Shown here in pieces: positions 36,401 to 47,146 of a DNA stretch of 64,000 nucleotides. The stretch lies in the NCBI GenBank assembly GCA_019055375.1, contig JAHQIW010007107.1, positions 186,001 through 250,000 of the forward strand, written 5' to 3'. How positions within the stretch are numbered: position 1 is the first letter of the stretch; the number at the start of each line of letters is the position of its first letter. A model generated the notes under the pieces. It was not told the DNA's origin and made no database searches. It was given only the letters and a program-made list of their open reading frames with translations. The stretch comes from Parelaphostrongylus tenuis. Taxonomy: Eukaryota > Nematoda > Chromadorea > Rhabditida > Metastrongylidae. A program made the translations under genes and the position numbers.

Positions 36401-39400
36401 GAGAAAAGGAAATTTCGTAAAGTAAAAAGATGATATAGATAGAGATGATAGATTAAACAGGAACGCTTAGAAAAAAGGTGAAAACAAGCCTTAGCACCGA
36501 AATTATTCAAGTAAGAATTCTCCTTCTTAGCCAATACTTCCTTAAATTTCCCATTTCAACAGATGTTGGCGATATTATCAAAATGATTTATTAATTCGGT
36601 AGTTTTTCACGAATCTCACAATCGCTTTTAAAGTTCATCGTTCATCAGATAATTCGCCGTTTTCGTGATGAGCAGACATGAAGTTGTTAACATCAAGTTA
36701 TATTCAATACAATATAGGCTGACGTTTCGATAACTTCAAGTCCTTCAGAGACAGGAAAGTTAATTCGAAGAGCAGTCTACTCAGTCAAGAATCCCAGCAG
36801 TGTAGGACTGAATAGACTGCGTATCAATTTGAGTTTTCCAGGCCCTGCAGAAAACGAAACGGCCGCAACTTCAGTCTAGTATACAGTGTATTGGGTAAAT
36901 TCTGTTACTTAACAGTATTCTATGTCTCTACGGAGGTGTGAGATCGACTGGGTTGTTGTACGGCTGAATTACCGAATATTAGAAAAACACCCACTAATGC
37001 AGAATAATGTGCAAAACTTCCACTCTAAGCGGGACTAGAACCCTCACCTCACACTTTCCGGGAGCTCGTGCTCCATCCGTTACACTATTGACGCCCATTT
37101 TGCAGACACTCTTTCTGCGCTACAGCGCATACGCTCTCCCGGAAAGAGTGAGGTGCGGGTTCTACTTCCGCCTGAAGTGAAAGTTTTGCCACATCACTAT
37201 ACATCAGTAGGTATATTTGAAACATCATACCACTGCTAGAAGCGGCTTAAATATAAGAAATTTCATTCTATCAGAAAAACAATATTGCATGACTGAACTA
37301 TGAAATACCCAAAAATTAATTTAGAAGAATAGAACTATATTTAAAATCTATTTATGAAGTTTTCTGGACGTTTTGCTAACCATTTATTCGAGCTCCAGTG
37401 TTTCTTTATCTCTAAAGAAAAGAAAAGAATTGCATATGGAAGCATTACAATAAGTACTGAGTTAAGAATTTTTATTTTTATTTTATAGACTCCAAATGAA
37501 GTCACCCACCATTCGTCTTTTTAGCCTAAAACCAAGATAGTGTGGCTCATTTGGATCCAATGTAGATAAATATGATCGAAGGTTCTCAATTATGACATAC
37601 GTATCATCGTCGGCTTTATAATACCTGAAAGTATTCCAACTAAAATATAATGAAAGGAAGAGTTCAGTGTTTATCAATCTTTTAGGAATTTAGCACATGT
37701 TCAGTTCTATTAACAGCCTCATAGAGTTGACTAGAATTGGCCTATGTAACGATTTACATCATGGCTAATCAAGTCATGAATCAAGTCAGTGCTGCTCTCC
37801 TACCGTCTGGCAACATACCGACTTTAAATGGATGAAAAGATTGGTGTAGTCAGGGTGTGGAATCAAATCAAAGATCTTGGGTAAATTTAGCGAGACCTTA
37901 ACAATCACATAATACCTAATTAGAAATTATCGTACCAAAACACCCTTTACATTTTTTCTGCTCGATATGTCTTTCACAACTACTTTGCAGCACCTAACAC
38001 CTTCACTCAATTTCTTTCCTCGCATCTAGCACCCACTAAAGTCTTCAATAAATGAAGAATAGTGATTCTTTTTTGTTGAGAGCAACAAATGAAGGAATGA
38101 CCGCTTTTGCTATACAAAGACTTCCCATTGCACCTTTGGTAATCACTCGAAAGCTCAAATCTCTGACCACTGCAATACTAGCCGTTCTTTTATGAGGCGC
38201 TTTTATGATACTGTAACAGTAAGAAAACATTTTCGTTCCACATGCGCACTTTTCTCACAGAATTCAGCTCTTTCTATAGACTATTGGTAACCATTCGATA
38301 GCGTAAGTTTGGTGATTCCAATATTGTGCTTAATTTCTGGAAAACCGTTCCACTACAGTGGAGAGGAAAAAATAAGATTGGCTGATATAGGCGGGCATTT
38401 GTTTTTCGGTTGCTTTGCGGGGTAGGGAGGGGGGGGGGTTGCCCGCGGTTTTCAACACTGACAGTTTATCGATAGCGCTGAAGCGGTTCACATGTGAAGT
38501 GCGATTTTACTTTCCAATAAGGAAGTTTTTGTCTGTTTCGAAAGAAATTTCAGATAAAACGTATGACTCTGATACTACAAGATTTCCTCTACACGTTCAT
38601 ATGCATTTCGCGCTCTCAGTGGAGTAATAATAAAAACACGCCATCGTTTGAAGCATAATTTTATTTTGGACTCTGTAGCGTCAGAAAGAGCTGCTCAAAA
38701 AGTGCCACGTAGCGCAGCAGTCAAAGATTTAAACTTTCGGATGGTTACTAACGCTTTTTTGAAAAATTCATGTCCAGCAAAAGGGGCTGTTTCTTTATTT
38801 GTTTTCTGTTAACACAAAAAAAACCGATAACTCTTCCGGTGCTGACCAATCTCTGAGGGATGCATCATGCATTCTCCTCCGGCAAGTATCGTTCAGAGTG
38901 ATTGAACGTTCATCCCGGCCTTTACAATTATTCGCGCTAGCCTAACGATGTATTAGGTCAGTGTTGTTATCCTGCTAGACTAATGCCATTTCGCCGGCCT
39001 CAGAGGGATGAAAAACCTGGTGAGAAGGGCAGGGGTTTAACCATCGGTGCACGTTTGTGTCTTAGAGCACCTCTAACCACTTTGCCGCACCAGACATTCC
39101 ACTGCACAACCTGGCTTTTATATGAATGCTGTGCTTTGAGAAAATAGGATTAATTTCCAATGTTCGTAAAATGACATGCAGCAATTTTGTGAACGATTTC
39201 ATCAAATGGTCCGATATAATATCAAAGATGGACAGAGTTCTAAGAAAATGGGGGTATCTACATCAGCATTCCTTTATTTGGCCACCATAAAAGCTGTTTA
39301 CTGCAGAACTTACCAATCAAACTCGGATGAAACATTTTTATACAGGTAGTACAGTGCTAATCGAGTCTTCCAGAACAGCTTAAAATAGCTCATTGGAAGT

Positions 39401-41286
39401 TCCGAGAAAATCGTGTGATACGGTGTTGATTCGTCCAAAAAACGACCGTTGTTTGTAAAAAAATGTGATGCATCGCATCGAGCAAACCATGTAGAATTGA
39501 TGGCCCGAACCTATTGATATACAACCAATGATTTTCTACACATTTCAATGAGCTGTTCAATTTATCTGCTGATTTGATATTGAACAGTTGATGATTTGTT
39601 TTATTGGAAATTCAAACAACAAACACAAATGCCGATAATAAACATTTAATGATATCATTCGCTCTTTACTCTCTTTATTTTGAAAATCAAGCCACTTTAA
39701 ACTAATGATATTTCATTAAACTAATCTAGCGAGAAACAACGGGGTGAATAAATAATACTTAGTGCTATGAATTTAGCCGAACAACGCTAATACACAAATG
39801 TGGTCAGCGCCTTTCTGATACGAATCGGGCAGCTGAAAAGATTGGCAGTGCAAAACATGCATCATTGAGAAAATTTTCGCTTTCAAGCACCTAAAGAAAT
39901 GCCATCCTCATGTAAAATGTTTGAGATTATTCCTTTTCAGCATACTCAACAACACCTATGCTTCTATTTTTTCCTAATTCGTCAATTTAGAACACTATAA
40001 AAGAAGGTTTATGGTAGGAAAACTATCCCACTGCTTGTATTCATTATAACTGCATGAATATTTTGATATATAAACAGCTACGACCTAGTTTTGATTTGAA
40101 ATAAAAAATTGTTGAACTTTGGACTTTTTCCGAAAAGTATTGCGAAAAAGAGTAGATAGAAGTAAGCGTGAAGTAAAAGTAGAAAGTATTGAAAAAATGT
40201 GCTCAAAATTGAGAAAATAGTGGCAGATTAATTTACTGCGCAATCATTAGATATCCTTTTTTTTCTGAGTGTTTCTTGAGATCTCGATCAAAGCAATACA
40301 GTCTGATACCATTTGTTTTTCAGTTTTTTGTTTGAACGAGATCCCAAAAATACTTGAAACAAACGGTATGATATTTCATGATTACCCGCCTAGAGCAATC
40401 GAGTGTACGACACAGCCCGCTCGATAATTTTATCACTTAACAGCACGTGTAAAATGTTAGACGTCGGATCCTAATTATAGGGGATAGTTCTCTGCGGACT
40501 GACTGAACCGAAAGGTACCGTGCAACTGACGAGGCTGGAGGGCCGAAAATAAGTGCCATGACAGATCTCATGACAGACCCAAGATATACTATCGGAAATC
40601 AAAATATTTGTTTGGAGAAAATAAGAAGACTAACTCGAGTTTTGTGATAAATCGATGTCGTCATCACCCAGCAAAGAATTGAACCGCATCTTTTCTGCGC
40701 CAAAGCTGCTTTAGAGACTTTAGCGTAACGAAGAAGACTTTCGTTGTAGGTCCTAGTATACTAATAAATAATTCTTTTTATTGTTACTCAAAATGACACT
40801 CATTTTCGCAAAGAATGTGAAGTTCTTCTTGAAAAGTGCAAATATGCTTTGCATTGGAAATTGATAAGATCTCAGATTATTTGAAATTATATGGAAGACA
40901 CAATGATTTGCTTGTTACGAAATTAGCTTAAGAATATTAGTTCTAAGTCATAGATCATTCAATTCTTATCGATTTATTCTCCTAATAATCGATTTGCTAG
41001 AATAGCAGGTAATTTGCGGATCTCTTTCAAAGTTCTTATTTCTACACTAGACGCGTTATTCAAGAGTGAGCACTTTAAGAGCAAAGTCTGTTGACATAAA
41101 AAACAAAACAAAACGGTCACATCAAACTTTCACTTACTCAAAGCCACTGACATCAATCGGGATGAAAGGAAGAATTTCGATACCGGTTTTATATTGCACT
41201 TTATAGATAAAATACACAAATATGAAGAAGAAGCAAAAGAATACGATATGTGATGATTTCCACCGTCGTGCTCGCCATAATCGCAT
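33330..41286 (-). CDS. Core 1 beta-1,3-galactosyltransferase (T-synthase), 7 exons
   Basis: Golgi glycosyltransferase of family GT31 that adds galactose to O-linked GalNAc to make core 1 O-glycans. Exons in transcript order: 41286-41138, 40694-40635, 39510-39314, 37624-37510, 35027-34894, 33788-33650, 33485-33330; about 311-316 residues, somewhat below the roughly 360 of vertebrate C1GALT1. It has a short basic N-terminus, a type II anchor (HIVFFCFFFIFVYFIY), ILCWVMTTS, AINSTWFARC, the metal-binding motif KADDDTYVI, a NAGGSGYVISKAA loop, EDLAVARC, and a C-terminal NLISMHHLEPSVIRL block, all in the family's order. The exon 1/2 junction is ambiguous: donor GTAAGTG needs an acceptor 5 bases inside exon 2, whereas a GTCAGT donor 14 bases earlier joins exon 2 as listed. 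No frame damage is seen. Confidence 0.93.
33650..33788 (-). CDS. T-synthase exon 6
   Basis: Starts after GATTGCAG and completes the Arg of ARC. It reads CLASVGIYASDTRDLLRRQR then FLPWNPEDHY, matching the D-S/T-R-D and F-x-P-x-x-P-E-H blocks of C1GALT proteins. The donor is GTAGTA. Confidence 0.9.
34894..35027 (-). CDS. T-synthase exon 5: acceptor-loop region
   Basis: Starts after AATTTTCCAG. It reads ASHGYNAGGSGYVISKAAMK, later CPYHEWEDLAVA; equivalent to the GGAGYVLS and EDLALGRC blocks of the family. It ends in phase 2 at GTATAT. Confidence 0.92.
35640..35760 (-). repeat. SINE body fragment
   Basis: The + strand shows CTTGCGGTGGCCTATGATGC and GTTGCTATTCTCTCAGGCA, matching the inverted SINE body at 54.7 kb; the head is missing. 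Confidence 0.4.
35781..36180. mobile_element. Foldback/MITE family member
   Basis: The end motif TTAAGACCTCGCTCAAAAC at 35790 is inverted at 35900-35925 (GAGCGAGGTCTTGAAAACAG). The inner segment TTTTGAGCTTTCATGAGG recurs inverted near 36155. Internal core: CGGGTGTACGACACTGCCCG. Lies in a T-synthase intron. Confidence 0.65.
36721..36750 (-). ncRNA. Hammerhead-like motif, degenerate (copy 3)
   Basis: The - strand reads CTCTGAAGGACTTGAAGTTA then TCGAAACGTC. The core has G where CUGANGA expects the final A. The GAAACGTC end and AT-rich downstream context match copy 2. Confidence 0.3.
37012..37200. repeat. Two tRNA-like SINE heads in head-to-head inversion
   Basis: A - strand head (CTCCCACTTTCCGGGAG-type, 37040-37100) and a + strand head (GCATACGCTCTCCCGGAAAG, 37126-37190) related to the 32.2 kb SINE. 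The + copy ends in a GCCACATCACT tail. T-synthase intron. Confidence 0.55.
37510..37624 (-). CDS. T-synthase exon 4: DDD metal-binding motif
   Basis: Starts after ATACTTTCAG. It reads YYKADDDTYVIIENLRSYL and then DPNEPHYLGFRLKRRM. The acidic triad coordinates Mn2+/UDP-galactose in the family. The donor is GTGGGT, phase 0. Confidence 0.95.
38270..38810 (+). repeat. Dispersed repeat family, copy at 38.3 kb
   Basis: Shares TAGACTATTGGTAACCATTC, the GATTCCAATATTGTGC block and the CAGCAAAAGGGGCTGTTTC end with the 50.7 and 61.9 kb copies. A G-rich run lies inside. T-synthase intron. Confidence 0.5.
38885..39110 (-). repeat. SINE, GTGGCGCAGTG family, diverged copy
   Basis: The - strand head GGTGCGGCAAAGTGGTTAGA and diverged body; T-synthase intron. 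Confidence 0.55.
39314..39510 (-). CDS. T-synthase exon 3
   Basis: Starts after ATCAATAG. It reads VRAINSTWFARCDASHFF, later LFWKTRLALYYLY and ends in SSEFDW. The W-K-T-R segment matches the YWKTIKA region of the animal enzymes. Confidence 0.9.
40265..40600. mobile_element. Foldback/MITE family member
   Basis: Left end TTGAGATCTCGATCAAAGC, inverted within 40330-40360. The family core GAGCAATCGAGTGTACGACA and AACTGACGAGGCTGGAGG follow, then AAGTGCCATGACAGATCTC. Lies in a T-synthase intron. Confidence 0.6.
40635..40694 (-). CDS. T-synthase exon 2: start of catalytic domain
   Basis: Sixty bases reading KRCGSILCWVMTTSIYHKTR, the first beta-strand of the GT31 fold. The donor GTTAGT joins in phase 0 to VRAINSTW. 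The acceptor (TTTGGCGCAG, or an AG five bases later) depends on which exon 1 donor is used. Confidence 0.8.
41138..41286 (-). CDS. T-synthase exon 1: cytosolic tail and membrane anchor
   Basis: ATG, a short basic segment (MRLWRARRWK), then about 16 hydrophobic aromatic-rich residues: a type II Golgi anchor. It ends at GA|GTAAGTG, or 14 bases earlier at GTCAGT. Confidence 0.82.
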
Positions 41287-41728
41287 CTGCCTTTTCAACG
41301 AAACCTCAAGTAGATCACTTTAAATTAACAAAATGGTTGATGTTTCACGCGATTAGCAATGAAATGATCGTCGTTGACGTGACTATGGGACGTTGCTAAG
41401 CGATTCGATCATGTAATCCGTATTGTAGCAAACATGAAGACGTACGTACGACAGAAACTCAACGTTTGCTCGCACACCTTCAGTAGTCTCTCTTAGCCTC
41501 GCCACAAAGTCGCGTTACCATCTCTCTCTTTTTCCTCCTCACAACACCGAGATCATTCATGGTCTTCTTCATTACCGGCTATTGCATGAACTGATCAGAG
41601 TTCAGGGATGGTGGTAATTCAACTCAAAAAGAACTAAATAGAAATTACGAATGGTGGTAGCTGGTATTCTTTGGAAAACCGAATATGATATTTATATCCA
41701 ACGAAACATTGAAGAAACGAAGATTTTC

Positions 41729-42510
41729 CGTTATCCGTACCCTGTTTCGACTCCTCAGAAAAATTCAATTTTTACGCTCTCTTGAAGCTTCAGTAATCAT
41801 TCGATAGATTAAAGGAAACGTGCCTTTGCTTCTTTTTTGAATTTCAGCAGTTATCTAGCGCAAATCTCAATGATGTCAATGGTTTAATTTGATTTTTGAT
41901 ATGGCTTTATTATTGCGCTCCACCAGCAAAAATGAGTTTTAGTTTCTCACTCAAATATTTCTTGCTGAATAAAGTTTTTCTCTAGAACTTTTAACAATCG
42001 TTCGATAGCTTAAATCTCGTCGATTCCAATAATGTGCCTGGCTTTAGAAAAGGACTTTTTAGTGCGCTGTAGCAGCCAGGAGAATGTTAAGTTCGCGCAG
42101 CGGAATAGCGACACCAAACCACTGTGCTTCGCCGGTACGTGGGTAAAGATTTCGCAACATATCCGCTGAACCACCATGCTCTTTCCAGAGCCAAATTTGC
42201 GAAAGTCCAGTCTTCTTTTGATTGTCACAGCAGCAACAGGCGTTTCTTTTAGAAACCAAATACAACATTGAAATCAACGAATATCAAGCTATGAATAATA
42301 GCAAAATTCTAAAGGAAAAGCTTTGGTCAGCGCGAAATGTTCGAATAAGAATTATATATTTTTACTGTTATGGCGCAATATCAAAGCTATTTTGGAAATA
42401 GAATACACCACTCAAATTGTTTTCATTTGAGCTATCGAATGACTACTCAGACTTTGAAACAACAAAAATGTCTTTTTCAAAGAGTCGAAGCAGGGTACGG
42501 TTAACGGAAA
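41729..42510. mobile_element. DNA transposon with terminal inverted repeats of about 45 bp, no transposase
   Basis: Left end TTTTCCGTTATCCGTACCCT followed by GTTTCGACTCCTCAG; the right end is the inverse with few mismatches (CTGCTTCGACTCTTTG). Inside are several copies, direct and inverted, of a unit with TCATTCGATAG and TGGCGCAATATC. No ORF with transposase motifs: a non-autonomous element of about 0.78 kb. Confidence 0.65.
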
Positions 42511-43071
42511 AGGACCGTAGCAAATAGTGTACTAATGGTGATTTGGAAAGAAAACACTATAGTTTCTGAGAATTGAAATCGATAAATCGTTAAGATTATA
42601 CAAAATTCATTTTTTCCGAGCTTATTTCCTCGTTTCTCTTTCCCTATAAGGGATTTACCCTTACAAATGTTTTTCGAGTATCATTACCTTTCATAGTTTC
42701 TTGCTAACCTTCCAAATCTATTAAGCTTACATGACAACCTGCAGGATCGACAAAATTTCTTGGCAGTATGGGTTCACAGATTGTTCTCATTACATTTTAA
42801 ACCACTGATTTAGGAGTTTTTTCTAAGAACTAAAATAGAAAGTGTACAAAGATGATTTTGAAGAAGAAAATGATGAAAACAAAGGAGGAAATGGAATACT
42901 GATCCATTGTTTGGAACTTATCATTCAATTACTAGAAATGGGAAGGAGAATTTCAATCACACCAAAGATAGTACATAGTCGGTTTTAGAAATTGTTAGAA
43001 AGAGGGATAAGTTATTCGATTTAGTGACTTGTTTACTTTGCCAAATATTTTTTATACACTTTTTACTACAG

Positions 43072-43189
43072 TGAGACGACAGCTGTCGGCAGAGCAGTGA
43101 TAGCGGTGTGCCTCAGTACTACCGTGCAATGGGGAATCAAGCCCTTTCATACCTCCGAGGTCGCGAAATTTGTGTCAGACTTGTTCACG
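43072..43189 (+). CDS. Orphan exon, product not recognised
   Basis: Bounded by acceptor TTTTTACTACAG and donor GTAAGC and open throughout: ETTAVGRAVIAVCLSTTVQW then GIKPFHTSEVAKFVSDLFT, ending in phase 0. Composition and both splice sites look like a real exon. A second possible exon follows (about 43336-43419, NCEKANRLQEVLRHVNSG before GTAAGT), but its acceptor is poor. No further partners were found, so this may be a gene fragment or part of a gene with very large introns. Confidence 0.4.
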
Positions 43190-43539
43190 GTAAGCTCACT
43201 CTTTGCAAAAGGAGGCAATTTTTTGTAATAAATATCTGTGATCGCCATGACATGGCTCACTAAGGATCCCAAGAAGAATCAGTTGATCAGCATCTAACGA
43301 TATTCATGAAGATAAATTCTTGGAATGCTGCTGATGATATATGAGAGACTGTTGCGTGGGATAACTGCGAAAAAGCGAATCGACTGCAAGAAGTGTTGAG
43401 ACACGTGAATTCGGGCCATGTAAGTCATTAACAGTAAAGATAATAATGTTACTTTTTATCTCTCTATTTCCATGGTATATCTTTCATTTTATTTGTTACA
43501 TTTATTACTTATTATATGTAACAAACACTGCAGTTGAGT

Positions 43540-44010
43540 GTTGTGAGACCTCGCTCAAGAACATTATAATCTGATAATGTATTTTGAACTTTTGATGAGG
43601 CCTGTTATGGGCACTTTTAGAATGCAAGATACTGCTTCGGCCTCACAATCTCGCCTGTTGCATGGTATCTTTTCGTTCAGCCGGTTCCTTGGGGATCTAC
43701 CCCTATATAGATAAATCGACAACGAACTTTTTACACATAAGGTACGGTGAACTAGTCACCTTGATGTTCTTTCGAAGTAACTGATTGTCGATTGCATGAC
43801 GTATGGCTGTTACGTAGACATATCTAACAAACACTGCAATCGAGTATTTCTAAGCTTCGCTCAAAAAAACATAATCTGATAATGCATTTTGAGCCGTTAA
43901 TGAAGTTTGTTATGGCTGAGGAGGCTGTAAGGCCGAAACACATGTCTTGCGCAATAAAGTGCTCATAACAGACTTCATGAAAGGCTCAGAATGCATTATC
44001 AGATTACGTC
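43540..44010. mobile_element. Two partial foldback/MITE copies in tandem
   Basis: Ends TGAGACCTCGCTCAAGAAC (43549) and CTAAGCTTCGCTCAAAAAA (43850), each followed by the family subterminal ATAATCTGATAATG and TTTTGA. The second closes with inverted CATAACAGACTTCATGAAAG near 43970. Confidence 0.6.
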
Positions 44011-46005
44011 AATCACTACAATTCATTTCATTTTGCAAATCAAACAGTATTTCATGCCCCGTTATTCCATCTACTGTGCGGACCACAAAACTCCTTGCAT
44101 TGAATATATTTTCTCACAGCAAGCGTCTCGAAAGAATTTGGAGCATTTCGTATGTTCAAAGATTTTGTAGTCTTTCATGAATGTCATGGAATGCTGACCA
44201 AATCGATTTCCCTCTAAACGATGGATACAGCCAAGGTAAGAAGGTCACGTGTGGTTTACAAGAGCGAGCCAAGGTTAGAAGTTCCTGTGTGAATTGCAAG
44301 AAAATGTTGAAGAGCAATAGCAGTTTCTCCTGACAGTTACACCATTAACCACTTCTCTAGATGCCCATTTTCCATTCAGAATATAAGTTGCTCGTTTGAC
44401 ATACGTCGTCTACGACACTATTCGGGGTATTGTGGGTTGGGCTGGTACTTGTGAAATTTTGAGTCGCTGAATGCTGGTCGAGTCGATTGTCTCTCTAATT
44501 CTAAGGTATCTCAGCATTCCCAGGTCGTCACCACAGATAGTCGAGGTCCATTATGGATCTAAGGCAGCGTTTCTCAGATATGTTCGAGATCAGTTCGCCT
44601 AAATCACGAGAGATGGGAAGCTTCGTAACCCAACATAATGCACGGTGAACCACCTGCTGATGTTTTTCTGCACAGTACATCTATACTTTGGGCTGCGAGA
44701 GCGTTTTCTTTCAAACTGTTAAAGAAAAATTTATCAAGCTATTTGAGATACTATCATGTGATAAACAGAGAACTATTTTTACTTCACCTCTTTTATGACA
44801 CTCTTATGATGTGATAACTACATAAACAAGAATGCTAAGTCATATAGAATAAAAGGTGTCACAAAAAAGTCATAGCAAAGCAATGGCTTCGGTGGTTTCG
44901 AGGTTGCACGCGCTCTCGTTACAGGTGAAGCGTTGGTTCAACTCCCACCTAAGGTTCAGAATCTCGTAAATCATTCCGCAACCTTGGATTATCATTTGTG
45001 TAATCAATTAACGATGAATGACAGAAGGAAAGCTAGGAATCCATCAAGAATATTTTCCCCATAGTTTCACAGAAAGGACATCCAATCTTGGATATTCACG
45101 TACTCGAGCGCTAATATTTTGATAAAATCTAAAGTTGAAAGAAAAACACTTGAACAGCGGTGAAGATATCCAGAACAGGGGAGAGAAAAGATGTCAATCG
45201 ACGCACACGTAAACACATTAACTAAGGCACGAAATGAAAAATAGAAGTAAAAGAAAAAAAAAACAGAAGAGATTTCTCTGTATTCGCTTAATCGCTAGCC
45301 AGCGTGGATGCTTTGCTTATGAGAAAGTATCCAGCGAATTTCTGCGATCAAAATCAAACAGGATCGCGAAAGCAACTCGAGTGACCACCACCGCCGCCGT
45401 GAAGTTGCTCGAGATTAACATCACGACAAAAAGGGCAGGGGATAACCGGCCACAACATTAATAATATTGACAAGTTTCAATGAGCATATCAAATTATCTC
45501 CATGAGAAGAAAGTTTTATCTGATCCTTGTAGCTAGCACAGCACTTAGAGCTGCCGCTATGACACACAACCTCTCCTGTATAATTAATCAAGATTGATAA
45601 GTCTTCCATCTCTTCTAGACTGTCAAAATGGCTTAGCAAATTAGTTATCTAATCCAATTATGCACACGTTCACATATACAATGCTACGATTGAAATCAGT
45701 TTTTTTTAACGTTTCACTAAGAGATCCATCAATATCACTCATCTGAGTCTTTATTCTTTTATTTATTTATTCACGATTATTATTAACATGATTTAGTACT
45801 TCCTTACGGCTAAAATCTCTTCATGGTTCCTTACTGTCAAATCATAATGAACAAAATAGTATAGCTTCCCACTAGAAACAGCGATGCTGAAAAAGGACTC
45901 TATATTGTCATTCAGAAACGCCACCTTCCCTCCACTAATAGCAAGTACTATCACGGCAGAACTTGTAAAGATATTTATGGCTCCTTTCTTGAAGTTATAA
46001 TATTA
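44011..46005. other. No gene supported
   Basis: A SINE head at 44.9 kb. A hydrophobic - strand frame near 45.3-45.45 kb lacks splice sites. Confidence 0.45.
44885..44965 (+). repeat. tRNA-derived SINE head
   Basis: CTTCGGTGGTTTCGAGGTTG, then GTTGGTTCAACTCCCACC: A- and B-box-like, with tRNA spacing. Confidence 0.45.
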
Positions 46006-47146
46006 GTTTGTTCCAAAAATTTTGGCACTAGAGCAATGAACACCAAATTGATTCCTAGAAGTAGTTGGAATAGAATGATTCTGATATTGTTCAACTGAAC
46101 ATTTTCTTGCGAACGTTTTGGTATAAAACTTGCCCATATCTGATAATTATTATCTGAGCCAACATGACATGTGGCCTGCCAGGGCACTTGTACAGCCCGA
46201 TACACGTGTCTCGGCTTTGGTAGCCCTGTCAGTCGGGTAGGTCCTTCGTCTTTAGCCAATACTCGCGGGGGAACTCATACTCAAACGTAGACTAGGCGAC
46301 GACGTACAATTTACACGTGCCGTCAAGTGGATGAAGTCACTAGATCGGCAGTACTGTACATTCGATTGCTTTGGCTGGTATATGTATCGAAGTGTAGCTG
46401 TACAAGTGCCCAAAACAGAACACATGACGTGTTGGCTCAAATAATAATCATCAGAGTCATTCAAATTTGAGCACAATCTTGAGAAAACGCTCGAAATGGA
46501 ACGGTGTGATATCTCAAGAGTACTAGCCAAGAGCAATCGAGTGTACAATACTGCCGATCTAATGTTTAATTTGACTTGACGGCACGTGTAAATTGTACGT
46601 CGTCGGCTCCTGTATGTATGGGAGCATGGGTTTCCCGAGAGGATTGGCTAAAAAAGGAAGGGCCTGCCCGACTGACAAAGCTGCCGCAGTACGTGTATCG
46701 GGCTGTACAAGTGCCGATAACAGATCACATGACATGTTAGCTCAAGCAGTAACTATCAGAATATTGGAATTAGAGCGTGGTTTTGAGAAAACACTGGAAA
46801 CAAACTTGTCTATACTTGCTATAAAATGGAGCTGTCGTGAGAATAAATTCGTTTGCTACTTATGCATGAATGACGCGTAGGGAAAAATGCTAGTGAAGCG
46901 TACGCAAGATTAATGGAGCCTTCTGTTGACGGCCCGAGCGCGAGTGATTCTCCAGAATGTTCTCTCCAGCTGTGAACCTCACGACCCACAGCTCCAATGG
47001 TTTTTCGCGCCGGTTCGCTAGCACTAAACCTCAAAATGTTCGCAGGAAAATGTACAATTGGACAATGTTAGGATCGTGCAATTTTATTTATACTTGGCTG
47101 TGAAAATTTTGTGTTTATTACTGTAGTGTCAAATTCATTAAACAGC
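46006..47146 (+). mobile_element. Mariner element of the 9.3 kb type, split by a foldback insertion
   Basis: The left terminal repeat (46006-46130, with TTTTGGCACTAGAGCAATG) and right terminal repeat (about 47030-47146, inverted) match the 9318-9926 element. The start of its transposase (ATGGAGCTGTCGTGAG at 46825) lies 0.7 kb from the left repeat, because a foldback element occupies about 46130-46800. Confidence 0.65.
46130..46800. mobile_element. Foldback/MITE family member (CTCGCTCAAA family), nested
   Basis: Contains the family core on both strands: ACAGCCCGATACACGTGTC at 46192 and its inverse near 46700, GAGCAATCGAGTGTACAATA, and a right end of the form TTTGAGCACAATCTTGAGAAAAC. The left end is truncated relative to the other copies. 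Inserted within a mariner element. Confidence 0.6.

Noticed and set aside
45290..45450. Hydrophobic - strand frame (PALFVVMLISSNFTAAVVV)
   Set aside because: Looks like a membrane segment, but no acceptor, donor or neighbouring exon was found and the other frames are equally open.
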